Assembly: GCA_021372615.1 (NCBI GenBank)
Contig: JAJFUB010000109.1
Location: 17,193-81,192 of the forward strand
Direction of reading: 5' to 3'
Source of the DNA: a bacterium
GTDB lineage: Bacteria > Armatimonadota > Zipacnadia > Zipacnadales > UBA11051
DNA: 64,000 nucleotides
In this document: positions 52,552-60,851 of the stretch, piece by piece
Position numbering within the stretch: position 1 is the stretch's first letter
Layout: the number at the start of each line of letters is the position of its first letter
The notes under the pieces: model-generated
Database searches by the model: none
Told to the model about the DNA's origin: nothing
What the model saw: the letters and a program-made list of their open reading frames with translations, nothing else
Translations under genes and position numbers: made by a program

Positions 52552-53562
52552 ATGCGCGACAAGGCGGCGAATGAGTTCTTCGATGCTGTATTCCATCGGA
52601 GCTTCGGGCGCTGCACGTGCTTCTTGTGCGGTCGGCGGCTTGGGTCGAGGAACCGTTCAGATGAGCATGTCATCCCAAAGTGGGTTCAGAACCGGTTTGA
52701 CCTATGGAACCAGCGGATCGTGCTGCCAAACGGTACCTCAAGCCCGTACCGCCAGTTGACAATCCCGTGCTGTCGCGACTGCAACAATGGCTGCCTGCAG
52801 CCCGTAGAGACGAGGGTCTGCCAAGCCGTTGGGAAGGGTGCCAAGGGAGTGCGCGACCTTGACCCACGGGACCTGTTCGTGTGGTTGGGCAAGATATTCT
52901 ATGGGATGTTGTACCGCGATCTGTTTCTGCCCCTCGACGTCACCGGGCAGAAGCCAGGGCGAATCGCCTCTAGGACCCTACTGCAAGCATTCCGGACACA
53001 TCACCTCTTCCTGCAGTGCGTGCGGGTGCCAATGGACTTCCCTGGCTTCTTCCCGGCGTCGGTGCTTGTAGTACACACACAGGAACCACAGGACATCAGA
53101 TTTCGGTGGGACTTCCGTGACAACTACGCGACCATGTTCATCGGGTGTCGGTTGGGCAGCGTAGGTATCGTGGCAGCATTGCAGGACGGGGGAGCTCAGC
53201 AACAACTGTTCGCTAGCTTGGGGGTCAAGCGTCTGAAGTTGCACCCTCTGCAATTCACGGAACTGATGGCGCAGGTGCTCTACAAGGCGCGCTTGTTCAA
53301 CCGCGTGCCCAAGTATGTTACCATCGACACCGACCCCAAGACGGTGGTCCAGGCTTCGCTCCAGGGCCTCAGCAGCAAGCCCGTGTTCGATGAGTGGAAT
53401 CCGTCTCACTACGCGCAGATTCTGTCCCAACTCACCGGCTTCCGCCTGGAGAACGTCTTCCTACCGCCTGACGCTGTGATGAGTTGGCTCAGGAACAGCG
53501 ATCGACGTCTGCGGAAGATGCCTCTGGAGCAGTACCCTATCGAACTCCTCTACGGCGTTTGA
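52552..53562 (+). CDS. HNH-endonuclease-like protein of lower GC
   Basis: The protein has 336 residues. The N-terminus has C23-x2-C26, then E38-H39-V (DEHVIPKW), then C74-x2-C77-N78 (CCRDCNNGC), an HNH/zinc-knuckle arrangement. The rest is a domain I do not recognise. Composition is about 58% GC in two lines counted, lower than the neighbours. The Shine-Dalgarno is weak. It sits inside a run of same-strand oxidoreductase genes. Probably acquired; function and target are unknown. Confidence 0.8.
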   Translation: MRDKAANEFFDAVFHRSFGRCTCFLCGRRLGSRNRSDEHVIPKWVQNRFDLWNQRIVLPNGTSSPYRQLTIPCCRDCNNGCLQPVETRVCQAVGKGAKGVRDLDPRDLFVWLGKIFYGMLYRDLFLPLDVTGQKPGRIASRTLLQAFRTHHLFLQCVRVPMDFPGFFPASVLVVHTQEPQDIRFRWDFRDNYATMFIGCRLGSVGIVAALQDGGAQQQLFASLGVKRLKLHPLQFTELMAQVLYKARLFNRVPKYVTIDTDPKTVVQASLQGLSSKPVFDEWNPSHYAQILSQLTGFRLENVFLPPDAVMSWLRNSDRRLRKMPLEQYPIELLYGV

Positions 53563-53594
53563 CCATAGAGCCGCTCATCTGTAGGAGGCAAGGC

Positions 53595-54644
53595 ATGTCC
53601 CTCACCCTTGGTGTCATCGGTGTGAACCACCCCCATGCGGGCGGGCATCTGCAGGCCCTCGAGAACGCGCCAGAGATCACGCGTCTGCTCGTGTGGGACG
53701 AGGACCCCGCGTCGGCCCAGCGCGCGGCGGGCAACTCGGCGAAGGCGGAGGTGGTTGCATCGCCGGACGAGTTGCTATCGGATCCGGGCGTCCCGGCCCT
53801 CGCCATCATGCTCAAAGACAGCGAGGCCGGGGCATGGAACCTGCGCGCCATCGAGGCAGGGAAGTGGGTCTATGGCGACAAGCCCGGCGCGCAGACCGCG
53901 GAGCAGCTCAAGCGGATCGTGGACGCGGCGCAGCAGCATGGCGTGCACTTCTGCCCGTGCTACTCCACCCGGAGCCAGCCCCTCGCCCGTGAGGTCGGCA
54001 GCGTCCTGCAGTGCGGCGCCATCGGCGACCTGTACTCCTTCCAGTGCACATGGATCACCTCCGATGTGCTGGCGCGGGGGCCGGACAACTGGCTCTTCCA
54101 CAAGGAGCACAGCGCGGGCGGCATCCTCACGTGGCTAGGCTGCCACTGGCTGGACCTGTTGCGCTTCCTGATGCGGTCCGAGGTGGTTGAGGTGACCGCC
54201 ATGTGCGCCACGCAGACCCCCGCGGCGGTGGACGTCGAGGACGTGGCGAATGTCTGCCTGCGGTTCGACAACGGGGCAGTAGGGATGCTGCGGGCAGGGT
54301 ACCTGCTGCGCGCGTCGGGGGGCTATGACAACAGTGACATGCAGTTCCAGTTCGAGGGCAGCCAGGGCGCGCTGACGTGGTATCCGCGCGCCCAACCCGC
54401 CGGCTACCGCCTGCGCACGCGCAACACCGACTTCGTGCCCTCGGGCTGGCAGCGGGACATTGTCGTGGACCCAGCCCCCCAGAGCGCCCGGGCCGGCTAC
54501 TCGGCGGACTTCCTGGCCGAGTTCCTGGCGGCCGTCGAGGGACGTGGTCCGCTGCCGGCGAGCGAAGTGGATGCGTGGCAGGTGCTGCGCGTCATCGAGG
54601 CGGCCTATCGGTCCTCAGCCGAGGGGCGGAAGGTGACACTATGA
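53595..54644 (+). CDS. Gfo/Idh/MocA-family oxidoreductase
   Basis: The protein has 349 residues with AGGAGG upstream. The Rossmann fold motif is atypical (LGVIGVNHPHAGGH, no GxGxxG Gly pattern). The usual EKP is replaced by DKPG (YGDKPGAQT). A downstream segment is LGCHWLDLLRFLM. The catalytic EKP Lys is kept, the Glu is not. It lacks the Cys-rich insert. It ends one base before the palindrome at 54645, which separates it from the cupin gene. Confidence 0.85.
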   Translation: MSLTLGVIGVNHPHAGGHLQALENAPEITRLLVWDEDPASAQRAAGNSAKAEVVASPDELLSDPGVPALAIMLKDSEAGAWNLRAIEAGKWVYGDKPGAQTAEQLKRIVDAAQQHGVHFCPCYSTRSQPLAREVGSVLQCGAIGDLYSFQCTWITSDVLARGPDNWLFHKEHSAGGILTWLGCHWLDLLRFLMRSEVVEVTAMCATQTPAAVDVEDVANVCLRFDNGAVGMLRAGYLLRASGGYDNSDMQFQFEGSQGALTWYPRAQPAGYRLRTRNTDFVPSGWQRDIVVDPAPQSARAGYSADFLAEFLAAVEGRGPLPASEVDAWQVLRVIEAAYRSSAEGRKVTL

Positions 54645-54679
54645 CGCGTGGGCCGGTCCAGGATGTCCCGGCCCACGCG
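54645..54679. terminator. Hairpin between convergent genes, no T-run
   Basis: The 12-bp perfect stem cgcgtgggccgg (54645-54656) / ccggcccacgcg (54668-54679) fills the gap between the oxidoreductase and the cupin gene. No T-run is seen. Confidence 0.7.
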
Positions 54680-54680
54680 C

Positions 54681-55016
54681 CTACATATCCACTTTGTCCG
54701 ACGGGATGTACGGGCACTTGATGAAGATCAGCCGCAGGTCACACTCGCCGGTGTTGGCGATGTTGTGGCACTCCGGCGCCTCGACCCGCACCACGTCGCC
54801 GGGCTTGACCGCGACGGTCTGCTCGTTCACGATCATCTCGCCACTGCCCTCGAGGAAGTAGAAGTGCTCCTCGACGTGGTTGTGGCAGTGGCGGCCGAGT
54901 TCCTGCCCCGGCTTGAAGACGATCACACCCCACTCGAACTGCGGCCCACGGAAGATGTACTTGGGGCCGTGATCGCCATGCCGGAACTCCCGTTCGCTCT
55001 CGTTGACAAGCTCCAT
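54681..55016 (-). CDS. Small cupin-domain protein
   Basis: The protein has 111 residues from the ATG at 55016. Metal-binding cupin motif 1 reads GRHCHNHVEEHFYFLEGSG (His43, His45, His47, Glu49/50), and motif 2 includes PGDVVRVEAPECHNIAN with His84. It is a small cytoplasmic beta-barrel. Members of this type are sugar isomerases, dioxygenases or sensors; none can be chosen. It is downstream of the alcohol dehydrogenase on the same strand, separated by a GTAG palindrome. Confidence 0.88.
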   Translation of the reverse strand: MELVNESEREFRHGDHGPKYIFRGPQFEWGVIVFKPGQELGRHCHNHVEEHFYFLEGSGEMIVNEQTVAVKPGDVVRVEAPECHNIANTGECDLRLIFIKCPYIPSDKVDM

Positions 55017-55040
55017 ATCGCCGGACCTCCCGTGTGTCGC

Positions 55041-55097
55041 GTAGGTGGGTGCGTCCTCGCACCCACAGCCTGCGGGTTCGGGGACGAATCTGCCTAC
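55041..55097. repeat. REPIN-like element, GTAG ... CTAC
   Basis: It begins GTAG (55041), has a 9-bp stem gtgggtgcg/cgcacccac with loop TCCT (55045-55066), a second weak hairpin around ggttcg ... cgaatc, and ends CTAC (55094-55097), in which the TAG stop of the alcohol dehydrogenase lies. A similar first unit with compensatory changes is at 63593-63618. Confidence 0.85.
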
Positions 55098-56230
55098 GCG
55101 CCAAGTAGCGTCTCCAACACCTCGCGTACGCCCTCGTCCGTCAGCGGGCGTGGGTTGAACCTGCTGGACCCGGCCGAGACGACAACCGGCACAAGCCGCT
55201 CGAACGCGCTCTCCGTCAGGCCCGCTTCGCGCCACGACCCACAGGCCCCCAGGTCGGCGGCCAGTTGCCCGAACCAGGCGACGAAGGCCTCGGCTGTCGG
55301 CTCCAGGCCGATGCGGCCGGCCAGGTGGGCATAGCGTTCGCGCGCCGCCTCCATGTTGAAGCGCATCACGGTGGGCATGAGCCAGCCGCACACGCGACCG
55401 TGCGGGAGATGGCACATGACGCCCAGGGGATGGGCCAGGCCGTGCACGAGGCCCAGCCGGGCGCTCGCCAGCGCCAGGCCCGCCAGCAGGCTCCCCAGGG
55501 CCATGTCCTCGCGCGCGGCCAGGTCTGAGCCGTCCTCCACTGCGCGGCGCAGCGAGCCGGCCAGGCGCACCGTCCCCTCCTCGGCATACATGTCGCTGAC
55601 GAGGTTCACGCCCGTGGAGGTATGGGACTCGATCGCCTGCACGAGCGCATCCAGACCCGAGAAGGCGGTCTGCTGCGCGGGGAGACCGAGGGTGAGTTCC
55701 GGATCCACGATCGCCACACGGGGCATGAGCGCCAGGCCGCGAATGCTGGCCTTGTGCAGCGTATCGGGGTCGCTGAGGACCGAGTTCGGTGTCACCTCGG
55801 CGCCCGTACCGGAGGTCGTCGGGAGGGCGATGACCGGCACGGCGGAGCCGGTGATCTCGTGGCCGCCGGTGAAGTAATGCTCGACGCCCCGCTCATGCAG
55901 CGCCAGCGCCCCGATGGCCTTGCCCACGTCCATGGCGCTGCCGCCCCCGACCGCCACCACGACATCAGCACCATGCGCGCGCAGTGCCTCTCGGCCCGCA
56001 TCCACGGTCTGCAGCGAAGGCTCGGGCTCGACCGCGTCGAAGACCGCGACCTGGAGCCCCGCGCCTGCGAGGATCCCCCGGAAGTCATCCACCAGCCCCC
56101 GGCGGGCGGCGCCCCGTCCCGTAACGAGCAGCGCGCGCTGCCCCAGGGCTGCGGCCAGTCGCCCGGCCTGCTTGCGGGAGCCGGAACCGAAGACGACCTC
56201 ATTGGCGGAACGAAGCGCGAAACCAGCCAT
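55094..56230 (-). CDS. Iron-containing (type III) alcohol dehydrogenase
   Basis: The protein has 378 residues from the ATG at 56230 with AGGTG upstream. It shows GGGSAMDVGKAIG (NAD site), ALPTTSGTGAEVT, and metal ligands Asp in SGLDALVQAIESH, His in HGLAHPLG, and His in LPHGRVCGW. This family reduces aldehydes or oxidises alcohols, including lactaldehyde from deoxysugars. Lactaldehyde from fucose would fit the GH29 neighbour, but this is inference. Confidence 0.93.
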   Translation of the reverse strand: MAGFALRSANEVVFGSGSRKQAGRLAAALGQRALLVTGRGAARRGLVDDFRGILAGAGLQVAVFDAVEPEPSLQTVDAGREALRAHGADVVVAVGGGSAMDVGKAIGALALHERGVEHYFTGGHEITGSAVPVIALPTTSGTGAEVTPNSVLSDPDTLHKASIRGLALMPRVAIVDPELTLGLPAQQTAFSGLDALVQAIESHTSTGVNLVSDMYAEEGTVRLAGSLRRAVEDGSDLAAREDMALGSLLAGLALASARLGLVHGLAHPLGVMCHLPHGRVCGWLMPTVMRFNMEAARERYAHLAGRIGLEPTAEAFVAWFGQLAADLGACGSWREAGLTESAFERLVPVVVSAGSSRFNPRPLTDEGVREVLETLLGA

Positions 56231-56353
56231 GTCATCACCTGCCCAAAGTGCTCCTAGAGATTGCCCATCGCCCCCCCGGACCCCTTCCTCAGGCAGGAAC
56301 GCGGGCGCGCCCTGGTGAACAGTAGGGGCACTCTGGCAATGTGAGGTCACGAT

Positions 56354-56968
56354 ATGGCGTCCGGTCCTGCCACTACAGCCTGTCCCTCGTCGCCCCTGGT
56401 GTGGCTGGTACAGGCGCCGCCGCCCCCGCCGCCGACACCGTACGTGCCCCCGACCGGCTATGCCGGCGGGCCTCCGAGCGTTCCCCCGCAGGGACCCAGG
56501 CGGGGCTTCCCGTGGCTGTGGGTGCTGCTGGGGTGTGGGTGTCTCCTCCTCATCCTGATCGCCGGCGCGGTCGTCGGCGGGTTCTTCTACTTCAGCCACC
56601 GCACCGAGGGACCGCAGCCGGTCCTGCAGGAGGAGACGACCAAGCCCGTCCCCGAAGAGCCTGCGACGACCTCGGAGGGCGCCACGGACGAGGAGAAGCC
56701 CGGCAGCGAGAGCGGGTCCGAGGTCAAGGGCGATGACTCCGGCGCCGAGGAGACTACGCCCGCGACTGAGCAGCCATCTCGGGAGAAGGCCGTCGCCAAG
56801 GCCCTAAGCCGCTGCGACAAGGGCTGGGTCACCAAGGTGATGAAACACAGTGACGACTGGACCACCGCGACGATTGCGGTGGGGCCGCCCGCTTCGGAGT
56901 GGGTCGGGGAGTTTGACCTGAAGTGGAACGGCAGCGACTATGACATCGTCGCCGAGCGCGGCGAGTAG
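56354..56968 (+). CDS. Pro-rich single-pass membrane protein with C-terminal domain
   Basis: The protein has 204 residues with GAGGT upstream. A Pro-rich N-terminus (PPPPPPTPYVPPTG) is followed by one membrane segment (WVLLGCGCLLLILIAGAVVGGFFYF), then an acidic Glu/Ser/Thr-rich linker of about 60 residues, and a C-terminal domain of about 60 residues (ALSRCDKGWVTKVM ... SDYDIVAERGE). Function unknown. It is divergent from the alcohol dehydrogenase and precedes the oxidoreductase by 32 bases. Confidence 0.75.
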   Translation: MASGPATTACPSSPLVWLVQAPPPPPPTPYVPPTGYAGGPPSVPPQGPRRGFPWLWVLLGCGCLLLILIAGAVVGGFFYFSHRTEGPQPVLQEETTKPVPEEPATTSEGATDEEKPGSESGSEVKGDDSGAEETTPATEQPSREKAVAKALSRCDKGWVTKVMKHSDDWTTATIAVGPPASEWVGEFDLKWNGSDYDIVAERGE

Positions 56969-57000
56969 GGCGGGCTGTCACCCGCACTGGAGGAGCAGAC

Positions 57001-58188
57001 ATGGATCAGGTGCGTGTGGGCGTGATCGGCAGCGGGGCCTTCGCCCGCTCCGAGCACTTCCCCAACTGCGTGAAGAACCCCCGCGTGGACCTCGTCACCG
57101 CGTGCAGCCGCTCGGAAGACAAGCGCATGGGCGCCGTGCGCGACTTTGGGGCGCGGAAGGCCGAGGCGGACGCGGCGAAGGTCTTCGCCGACCCGGAGAT
57201 TGACCTCATCATCCTCTCGGTGCCCCACGACGTGCATTTCGAGATGGTCATCGGCGCCCTGGAGGCCGGTAAGCACGTGCTGTGCGAGAAGCCGATGGCC
57301 ATGACGATGGAGGAGTCCTACGAGATCGTGCGGGCCGTCAAGCGCGCCGGCACGAAGCTGTGCGTGGACTACAACCGCCGCTTCAGCCCCTCGATGCAGC
57401 ACATGAAGGCGCAGTACATGGCCCACCGCGCCAGTCCGGGGGTGTCCGACGGCCAGTTCGTCGAGGACGCTAAGCGCCCGCCGCTGCCTGAAGAAGAAGC
57501 CTCCATGCTGATGATCCGCATCAACGACGAGAGCAGCACCTACCGGCCGGTGCATCTGGACTGGCACACCGGCGGGGGACAGATCATCGGCGAGACGTGC
57601 CACTGGCTCGACCTGGCGTGCTGGCTGCTGGAGGAGACGCCCACGCGCGTCTATGCGACCGGCTCGGCGCGCCTGTCGCACATCGTCTCCCTGGACTTCG
57701 CCCCGCCCGTCCCCGGCGCGCAGGGCCATCGCGCCTGCATCATGTTCAGCCCCGTGGGCACCTTCGAGTACCCCAAGGAGCTGTTCGAGCTGATGGACCA
57801 TGCGGCGCTCTTCCGCAACCTGTGCTTCGTGGAGACCGAGACGTACGGGGCGGCGGGGTTCGAGCGCAAGACCTTCCCGTTGCAGTTCGACGACTGCCCC
57901 GAGGTGGGGGAGGAGGGCGGCCTGAGCGGCTACATCGCCAAGTTGCAGCGGCGGGCGCAGGTCCACGCCGAGAGCGGCAAGACCGTCTGGCCGGACCTAT
58001 TCCCCGACAAGGGGCACTATCAGTTGCTCGACGCCTTCGTGGACGCGATCATCAGAGACAAGCCCTCGCCGATAGACGAGCGCGCCGGGGCGCAGGCCAC
58101 GTACCTGAGCCTCCGGGCCATCGAGTCGATCCGCACCGGAATGCCGCTGCCGGTCAACCTCGAGGAATACCGGATGTTCGTGAACTAG
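57001..58188 (+). CDS. Gfo/Idh/MocA-family oxidoreductase
   Basis: The protein has 395 residues with GGAGG upstream. Rossmann GVIGSGAFARSEH, CEKPMAMT, and a substrate-site pattern GETCHWLDLACWLL are seen. Compared with the other five in the window it has the longest central region (about 140-175) and no Cys-rich insert. The substrate is unknown. Confidence 0.9.
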   Translation: MDQVRVGVIGSGAFARSEHFPNCVKNPRVDLVTACSRSEDKRMGAVRDFGARKAEADAAKVFADPEIDLIILSVPHDVHFEMVIGALEAGKHVLCEKPMAMTMEESYEIVRAVKRAGTKLCVDYNRRFSPSMQHMKAQYMAHRASPGVSDGQFVEDAKRPPLPEEEASMLMIRINDESSTYRPVHLDWHTGGGQIIGETCHWLDLACWLLEETPTRVYATGSARLSHIVSLDFAPPVPGAQGHRACIMFSPVGTFEYPKELFELMDHAALFRNLCFVETETYGAAGFERKTFPLQFDDCPEVGEEGGLSGYIAKLQRRAQVHAESGKTVWPDLFPDKGHYQLLDAFVDAIIRDKPSPIDERAGAQATYLSLRAIESIRTGMPLPVNLEEYRMFVN

Positions 58189-58221
58189 CGTCGGGGCCTG
58201 GGGAGTGGACCTCACAGACCA

Positions 58222-58327
58222 GTAGCGCGGGCGGCCTCGCCCGCGCTCGACGGGGACGGGCAGGCGAGGCCGCCTGCCCTACGGCAGAGGGTGGTGCCCT
58301 CCGGGGCGCGATGGATCGCGCCGCTAC
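58222..58327. repeat. REPIN-like pair plus a GGCGCGAT unit
   Basis: GTAG (58222) starts unit one (gcgcgggcg-gcct-cgcccgcgc). Unit two (58258-58282) is its inverted copy, ending CTAC. Of 25 bases, 21 match and the four changes form two compensated base pairs. A third unit 58305-58327 is a copy of 10688-10710; its CTAC holds the TAG stop of the TPR gene. It fills the convergent gap 58189-58323. Confidence 0.92.
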
Positions 58328-59994
58328 GGGCCGCCCCCCAGCACGGACTGTGCCTCGTCGTCGCGGCCCAGCGCCCTTAGCGCTCTGGCCAGCTCAGCGC
58401 GCGCCGCCGGGTTCTGCGGGTCAGCCGCGACGGCAGTCTGCAGGTGTTCCAGGGCCGTCGGGTAGTCGTGGGCCTGCAGCGCGATCATGCCCAGCATCAG
58501 GTGAGCCTTCGGATCGCCGGGGCGCACCTGCAGGCCGCGCTCCAGGGCGTCGCGTGCCTCCTGCGGCTGCCCCATCCGCAGCAGCACCATCCCCAGGTTC
58601 ACCAGCGCATCGGCATCCGTCGGCTGCAGTTCTATCGCAGCGCGGAACTCCCTGGCCGCCAGCGGCAGCCTGCCCGCCAGCAGGTACACCGCGCCGAGGT
58701 TGTTGTGGGCCAGGTAGCTGCGCGGATTGACCTCCAGCGTGTGCCGCCAGAAGGTGTCGTTGGTCTGCCACGTCATCGTCTGCAGGCCGCTCTGCGCCGC
58801 CAGCAGGGCCAGCAGCACCAGCACCGGCAGCCGGCCGTAGAACCCCCTCAGGTGCAGCGCCAGTCCGGCCAGCGCTAGCGCCGGACCGCACATTGCCAGG
58901 TAGGCATAGTGGTCGGCGGGGGTGGAGTACTGCTGGAAGTCGAACGGCAACAGCCCCAGCACGGGCAGTAGCGCGAATCCGAACCACAGGAGCCCCGGCA
59001 GCGCCCAGCGCGAGCGCCGGCGGAGAACCACCGCGAGAACCAGCAGCGCCGCCGGGGCCAACCACGTCGCGTAACCCCACCAGTGGCCGATCACGGCCTG
59101 CGGCGTGCGACCATAGTCCGCCGCCAGCTTCAGGGGCCACACGAGCTTGGCCAGGTAGAACGCCAGCGCGTCCCCGGCCACGAACAGGCGCAGCCACAGG
59201 GGGAGCGTGAGCAGCGGCGAGGGGGGCTGCACGGCCCGCGTCAGGAACGCGTGAACCGCCGCCAGCGCCAGCCACGGGACGACCCGGACGAGCACGCGCC
59301 GCGGCGGCGTCCGGAGCAGCAGCCAGTCCACCGCCAGGGCCACCAGGGGCACAGCCACCAGATTGGGCTTCGACAGGACCGCCAGGACGAAGGCGAGGGT
59401 GGCAAGGGCGTAGGTAGCCGCCCCGCTGCTGGTCCACGGCGGGCTAGAGGAGGGCGAGGTGTCGGCGCAGCCGACAGGGACCCCGCCGACCGGCGTCCCT
59501 CCCGTTCTGGCACGTACGTACAGCAGCAACGCCAGCAGTCCGAAGCAGCCCCCCAGCAGGTCCTTCAGCTCCGACCCCCAGGCCACCGCCTCGACCTGCA
59601 GCGGATGGAGCCCGAACAGCATCGCGCCCACTCCGGCGGCCCAGGGGCTCCGCGTGAGCATCAGCAACAGCAGGTAGGCGAGGGCGATGGTCGCCAGGTG
59701 CACGACCAGGTTGGCGACGTGGTAGACGGCCGGCGGGACGGCCCACAGGCCATTCGCGGCGGTCGCACCGCCGGCGCGGGCGAGCAGCCACCAGGCCGTG
59801 TACGTCACCGGGGCGTACAGATGGGCGTACGGGCCGGTCCAGACGGCCCGCAGCGACGCAGCGGTCGGCGGCTGCAGGTTGGGGTTCTGGTAGAAGAAGA
59901 CGTCGTCATCCCACGACAGGAAGTCGTGGCCGGCCACCTGCGCGAACACCAGCGCCGAGAGCGCGAGCACCAGGAGAAGGGGGAGGTAGCGCAT
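58324..59994 (-). CDS. TMTC-like membrane protein with C-terminal TPRs
   Basis: The protein has 556 residues. The N-terminus is a signal-anchor-like segment, followed by FLSWDDDVFFYQNPNLQ, typical of TMTC-like O-mannosyltransferase-type proteins, and about ten membrane helices. TPRs lie at about 410-550 (YLAHNNLGAVYLLAGRLPLAAREF and following). Asp residues in SWDDD are plausible catalytic acids. A Gly/Pro/Ser-rich stretch near residue 165-180 (TGGTPVGGVPVG) is coded by palindromic DNA. The stop is in a CTAC repeat end. Confidence 0.82.
   Translation of the reverse strand: MRYLPLLLVLALSALVFAQVAGHDFLSWDDDVFFYQNPNLQPPTAASLRAVWTGPYAHLYAPVTYTAWWLLARAGGATAANGLWAVPPAVYHVANLVVHLATIALAYLLLLMLTRSPWAAGVGAMLFGLHPLQVEAVAWGSELKDLLGGCFGLLALLLYVRARTGGTPVGGVPVGCADTSPSSSPPWTSSGAATYALATLAFVLAVLSKPNLVAVPLVALAVDWLLLRTPPRRVLVRVVPWLALAAVHAFLTRAVQPPSPLLTLPLWLRLFVAGDALAFYLAKLVWPLKLAADYGRTPQAVIGHWWGYATWLAPAALLVLAVVLRRRSRWALPGLLWFGFALLPVLGLLPFDFQQYSTPADHYAYLAMCGPALALAGLALHLRGFYGRLPVLVLLALLAAQSGLQTMTWQTNDTFWRHTLEVNPRSYLAHNNLGAVYLLAGRLPLAAREFRAAIELQPTDADALVNLGMVLLRMGQPQEARDALERGLQVRPGDPKAHLMLGMIALQAHDYPTALEHLQTAVAADPQNPAARAELARALRALGRDDEAQSVLGGGP
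59460..59499. repeat. Two hairpins within the TMTC-like gene
   Basis: tgtcggc-gca-gccgaca (59460-59476) and an imperfect one at 59477-59499 (gggac ... gtccc with inner gccg/cggc) encode the Gly/Pro/Ser-rich loop. They may be coding palindrome-family members; this is a hypothesis. Confidence 0.5.
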
Positions 59995-60026
59995 GACACC
60001 AGACCGTGGGAGAGCGAAGAGGGTAG

Positions 60027-60851
60027 CTACGCCTCGGCCGCCCGAGCCTGTTCGTAGTAGTCCTCACGCGCGCTCAACGGCAGCGTCACCTTCGGGACCT
60101 GGGCTGTGATGTCCTGGCCCGTCTTGTACTTCTGCACGGTCCGCGAGTTGCGGTCGCGCAGGGCCGCGTCGCTGTCCAGCAGGCGGCACACATCCAGCAG
60201 GTCCGGTGGCAGGTCCGGCGTGTGGGGAAGACGATCGAACAGCTCGCGCACCACCGCGAGGTCATCCTGGTCATCCACACACAGGCGGTACTGCGGGCGC
60301 TGCAGCGCTTCGGGCGCCAGGACGGACAGGACGCTGAAGCGCGGGTAGTGGCGACGCAGGGCCGGGGTGGCGTGCTCGTGGTCCGTGCACAGGTCAGCGA
60401 CCGCCACACTGGCGGCCAGAGCCTCAGTGGTGAAGACCTCGCTCTGCACCCCGAGCGGATAGACATCGGCGATGCAGTTGGAGGCGTAGTCCACGCCCGC
60501 CGCCTGCTGCTGCGCGATGACGAAGTCGCTGGCCCACGGGCACCACAGGGGTGAGTCCCCCGAAATGCGCACGATGACATCGGCCGCGAAGTGGCGCGCG
60601 CACTGCAGGAAGCGGTCCAGCACGTCGTCCTCACTGCCTCGGAACGCCTCCACACCATATTCGCGGGCGTGAGCCTCCACCTGGTCGTCATCGGGGCTGA
60701 CGGTGGTGGCCACCACGACCTGGTCCACAAGCTGGCTGGCCTTCACCGCCAGGATCGTCCAGCCCAGGAGCGTATGCTCAGCGATGGGAACGGTGGGCTT
60801 GTTGGGCAGGCGGGTGGCGCCCATGCGGGCCTGGATGATGGCTGCGATCAA
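60027..60851 (-). CDS. SpsF-type cytidylyltransferase-like protein
   Basis: The protein has 274 residues. The start MIAAIIQARMGATRLPNKP is the nucleotidyltransferase motif of SpsF/KdsB/NeuA-type enzymes, and DVIVRISGDSPLWCP holds the metal-binding Asp. They activate sugars as CMP-sugars for surface glycans. The stop codon is 30 bases before the TMTC-like gene. The 5' end overlaps the TatD gene by four bases (ATGA), implying coupling. Confidence 0.85.
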   Translation of the reverse strand: MIAAIIQARMGATRLPNKPTVPIAEHTLLGWTILAVKASQLVDQVVVATTVSPDDDQVEAHAREYGVEAFRGSEDDVLDRFLQCARHFAADVIVRISGDSPLWCPWASDFVIAQQQAAGVDYASNCIADVYPLGVQSEVFTTEALAASVAVADLCTDHEHATPALRRHYPRFSVLSVLAPEALQRPQYRLCVDDQDDLAVVRELFDRLPHTPDLPPDLLDVCRLLDSDAALRDRNSRTVQKYKTGQDITAQVPKVTLPLSAREDYYEQARAAEA

